A DNA stretch of 64,000 nt from Henriciella litoralis (lineage in GTDB: Bacteria; Pseudomonadota; Alphaproteobacteria; Caulobacterales; Hyphomonadaceae). The number at the start of each line of letters is the position of its first letter. Within the stretch, counting starts at the first letter, position 1. Below the pieces are notes generated by a model. The model saw only the letters and a program-made list of their open reading frames with translations, searched no databases and was not told where the DNA came from. A program made the position numbers and the translations under genes. Positions 63,231 through 64,000 of this stretch are shown here, piece by piece. The stretch covers positions 496,001 through 560,000 of the forward strand of contig NZ_NCSS01000004.1 of the NCBI RefSeq assembly GCF_002088935.1, written 5' to 3'.

Positions 63231-64000
63231 CATTGAAGTTCAACTTCAGTCCCGCTTCGGGCCAGCGGCATTTGATGAGTTGCCCTGTCCCTGACAGGGT
63301 AATGTAGGCGTCGCGCATATCCTCACCGCCAAAGGCGATATTCGTCACGAACGGATCAGGCAGCGCGATGTGCGAGTGATTGCCGTCGGGCTGAACCGTC
63401 GTGATACCGCCCTTGATGATCGAGGCGACGCAGACATTGCCCGCCGCCGAGATCGCGAGACTGTCGAAATAGCGGAGGTCCGGCATACCCGCCACGACGC
63501 GGCCCTTGGTGAAAGGGGTTGCCTGTTTCGCCACGCCCGGGCTTTCCAGATCATACGCCCAGACGCGGCCCGTCATCGTATCGGCAAAATAGACCGTCTG
63601 CTCATCCGGCGAGAGACCGATGCCATTCGGGGAGATGTGATTGTAATCCAGCTCCTCAACCGTGCTCGACCCGGCGGCCATATAGTAGATTCCGCCGGTA
63701 TCGCGGCTGGTCGCATAGGTTTTGCCGAGGTCTGTGAAATAGAGGTTTCCGGCCTTGTCGAAGACAAGATCGTTCGGGCCTTTCAGGGGCCTGTCACCGC
63801 AATGGGTGGCAACGACATCTACCTTGCCGGTGTCCAGATCGATCCGCTCAATACGGCCACCCGAATAATCCTTGGGGCAATGACCGGGAATAAGAAGTCC
63901 GTCGCGCTCATGATAGAGAAACCCGCCATTATTGGTGCACCAGAGCGCCCCATCTGGCCCGATCGCGAGGCCATTCGGGCCGCCGCCCGGCTCGGCGACG
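63226..64000 (-). CDS. SMP-30/gluconolactonase-family protein, 5' end outside the window
   Basis: The frame is open from the right edge to TGA at 63226, giving about 258 residues of the C-terminal part. It begins VAEPGGGPNGLAIGPDGALWCTNNGG and contains GPNDLVFDKAGNLYFTD, SPNGIGLSPDEQTVYFADT and GMPDLRYFDSLAISAAGNVCVAS, the repeated blades and Ca2+-site Asn/Asp of the SMP-30 beta-propeller. Such enzymes hydrolyse sugar lactones. If it is a 6-phosphogluconolactonase substitute is not decided; no signal peptide can be assessed. Confidence 0.85.
   Translation of the reverse strand, partial: VAEPGGGPNGLAIGPDGALWCTNNGGFLYHERDGLLIPGHCPKDYSGGRIERIDLDTGKVDVVATHCGDRPLKGPNDLVFDKAGNLYFTDLGKTYATSRDTGGIYYMAAGSSTVEELDYNHISPNGIGLSPDEQTVYFADTMTGRVWAYDLESPGVAKQATPFTKGRVVAGMPDLRYFDSLAISAAGNVCVASIIKGGITTVQPDGNHSHIALPDPFVTNIAFGGEDMRDAYITLSGTGQLIKCRWPEAGLKLNFNA

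Overview
The window looks like chromosomal DNA of a GC-rich alphaproteobacterium, most likely from the Hyphomonadaceae/Maricaulaceae group. I base this on an alphaproteobacterial style of gene order: serB divergent from miaA-ilvB-ilvN-ilvC; hflK-hflC-DUF2065-degP; mreBCD-mrdA-rodA; a zwf-edd-glk-eda Entner-Doudoroff operon; a membrane-anchored CycM-type cytochrome c; a DUF3035 lipoprotein next to lspA; and a TipF-like degenerate EAL protein. This placement is an inference and names no species. I see no rRNA, tRNA, CRISPR array, insertion sequence or prophage. Genes are dense and most lie on the minus strand, many in runs with 1-8 base stop/start overlaps.

Layout. 1-4890: a cut-off plus-strand gene end, an FMN alpha-hydroxy-acid dehydrogenase coupled to a low-GC membrane protein, a small lipoprotein, a HAD phosphatase and mutL. 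5019-14632: a catalytic/non-catalytic M16 peptidase pair, a DUF3035 lipoprotein, lspA-ileS, two tandem YbjN-like secreted proteins, ribF and a MaoC dehydratase. 14688-18795: a HAD-IIA phosphatase, a TipF-like c-di-GMP receptor, a 306-base intergenic stretch with three consecutive hairpins, a lipoprotein that looks like a dead metallo-beta-lactamase fold, and an FAH-family hydrolase. 18903-24343: an orphan DUF262/DUF1524 (GmrSD-like) protein, two small envelope proteins, proline iminopeptidase and an SNF-family Na+ symporter. 24425-30751: the rod-shape operon. 30864-33306: leuA behind a leucine-rich leader peptide, then a VTT membrane protein. 33387-40249: a lipoprotein methyltransferase, cupin, SDR, DUF3592, a Sel1-like protein, a GGDEF cyclase, a flavin monooxygenase and a DMT permease. 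40253-45177: Entner-Doudoroff operon. 45321-47810: a DUF3617 protein, a small unknown and an MprF-like synthase. 47834-52548: ilvBNC with a full attenuator and, unusually, a zinc-ribbon/NDT-like gene wedged between ilvN and ilvC. 52538-57660: miaA, serB, pheA, cytochrome c, NlpC/P60 and MarR. 57761-64000: degP, DUF2065, hflC, hflK, mrp, DUF3088 and a 5'-truncated SMP-30 gene.

How it fits together. Most of the region is housekeeping: branched-chain amino acid synthesis (ilvBNC, leuA), both governed by short leader peptides visible in the DNA; sugar catabolism through the Entner-Doudoroff route; cell elongation; and envelope quality control. The most noteworthy elements are the ilv attenuator with its 12-residue leader, the apparently leaderless leu leader peptide with a candidate hairpin over the leuA ribosome-binding region, the defence-like gene embedded in the ilv operon, the orphan DUF262/DUF1524 gene, the degenerate MBL lipoprotein and the candidate small RNA at about 17055-17148.
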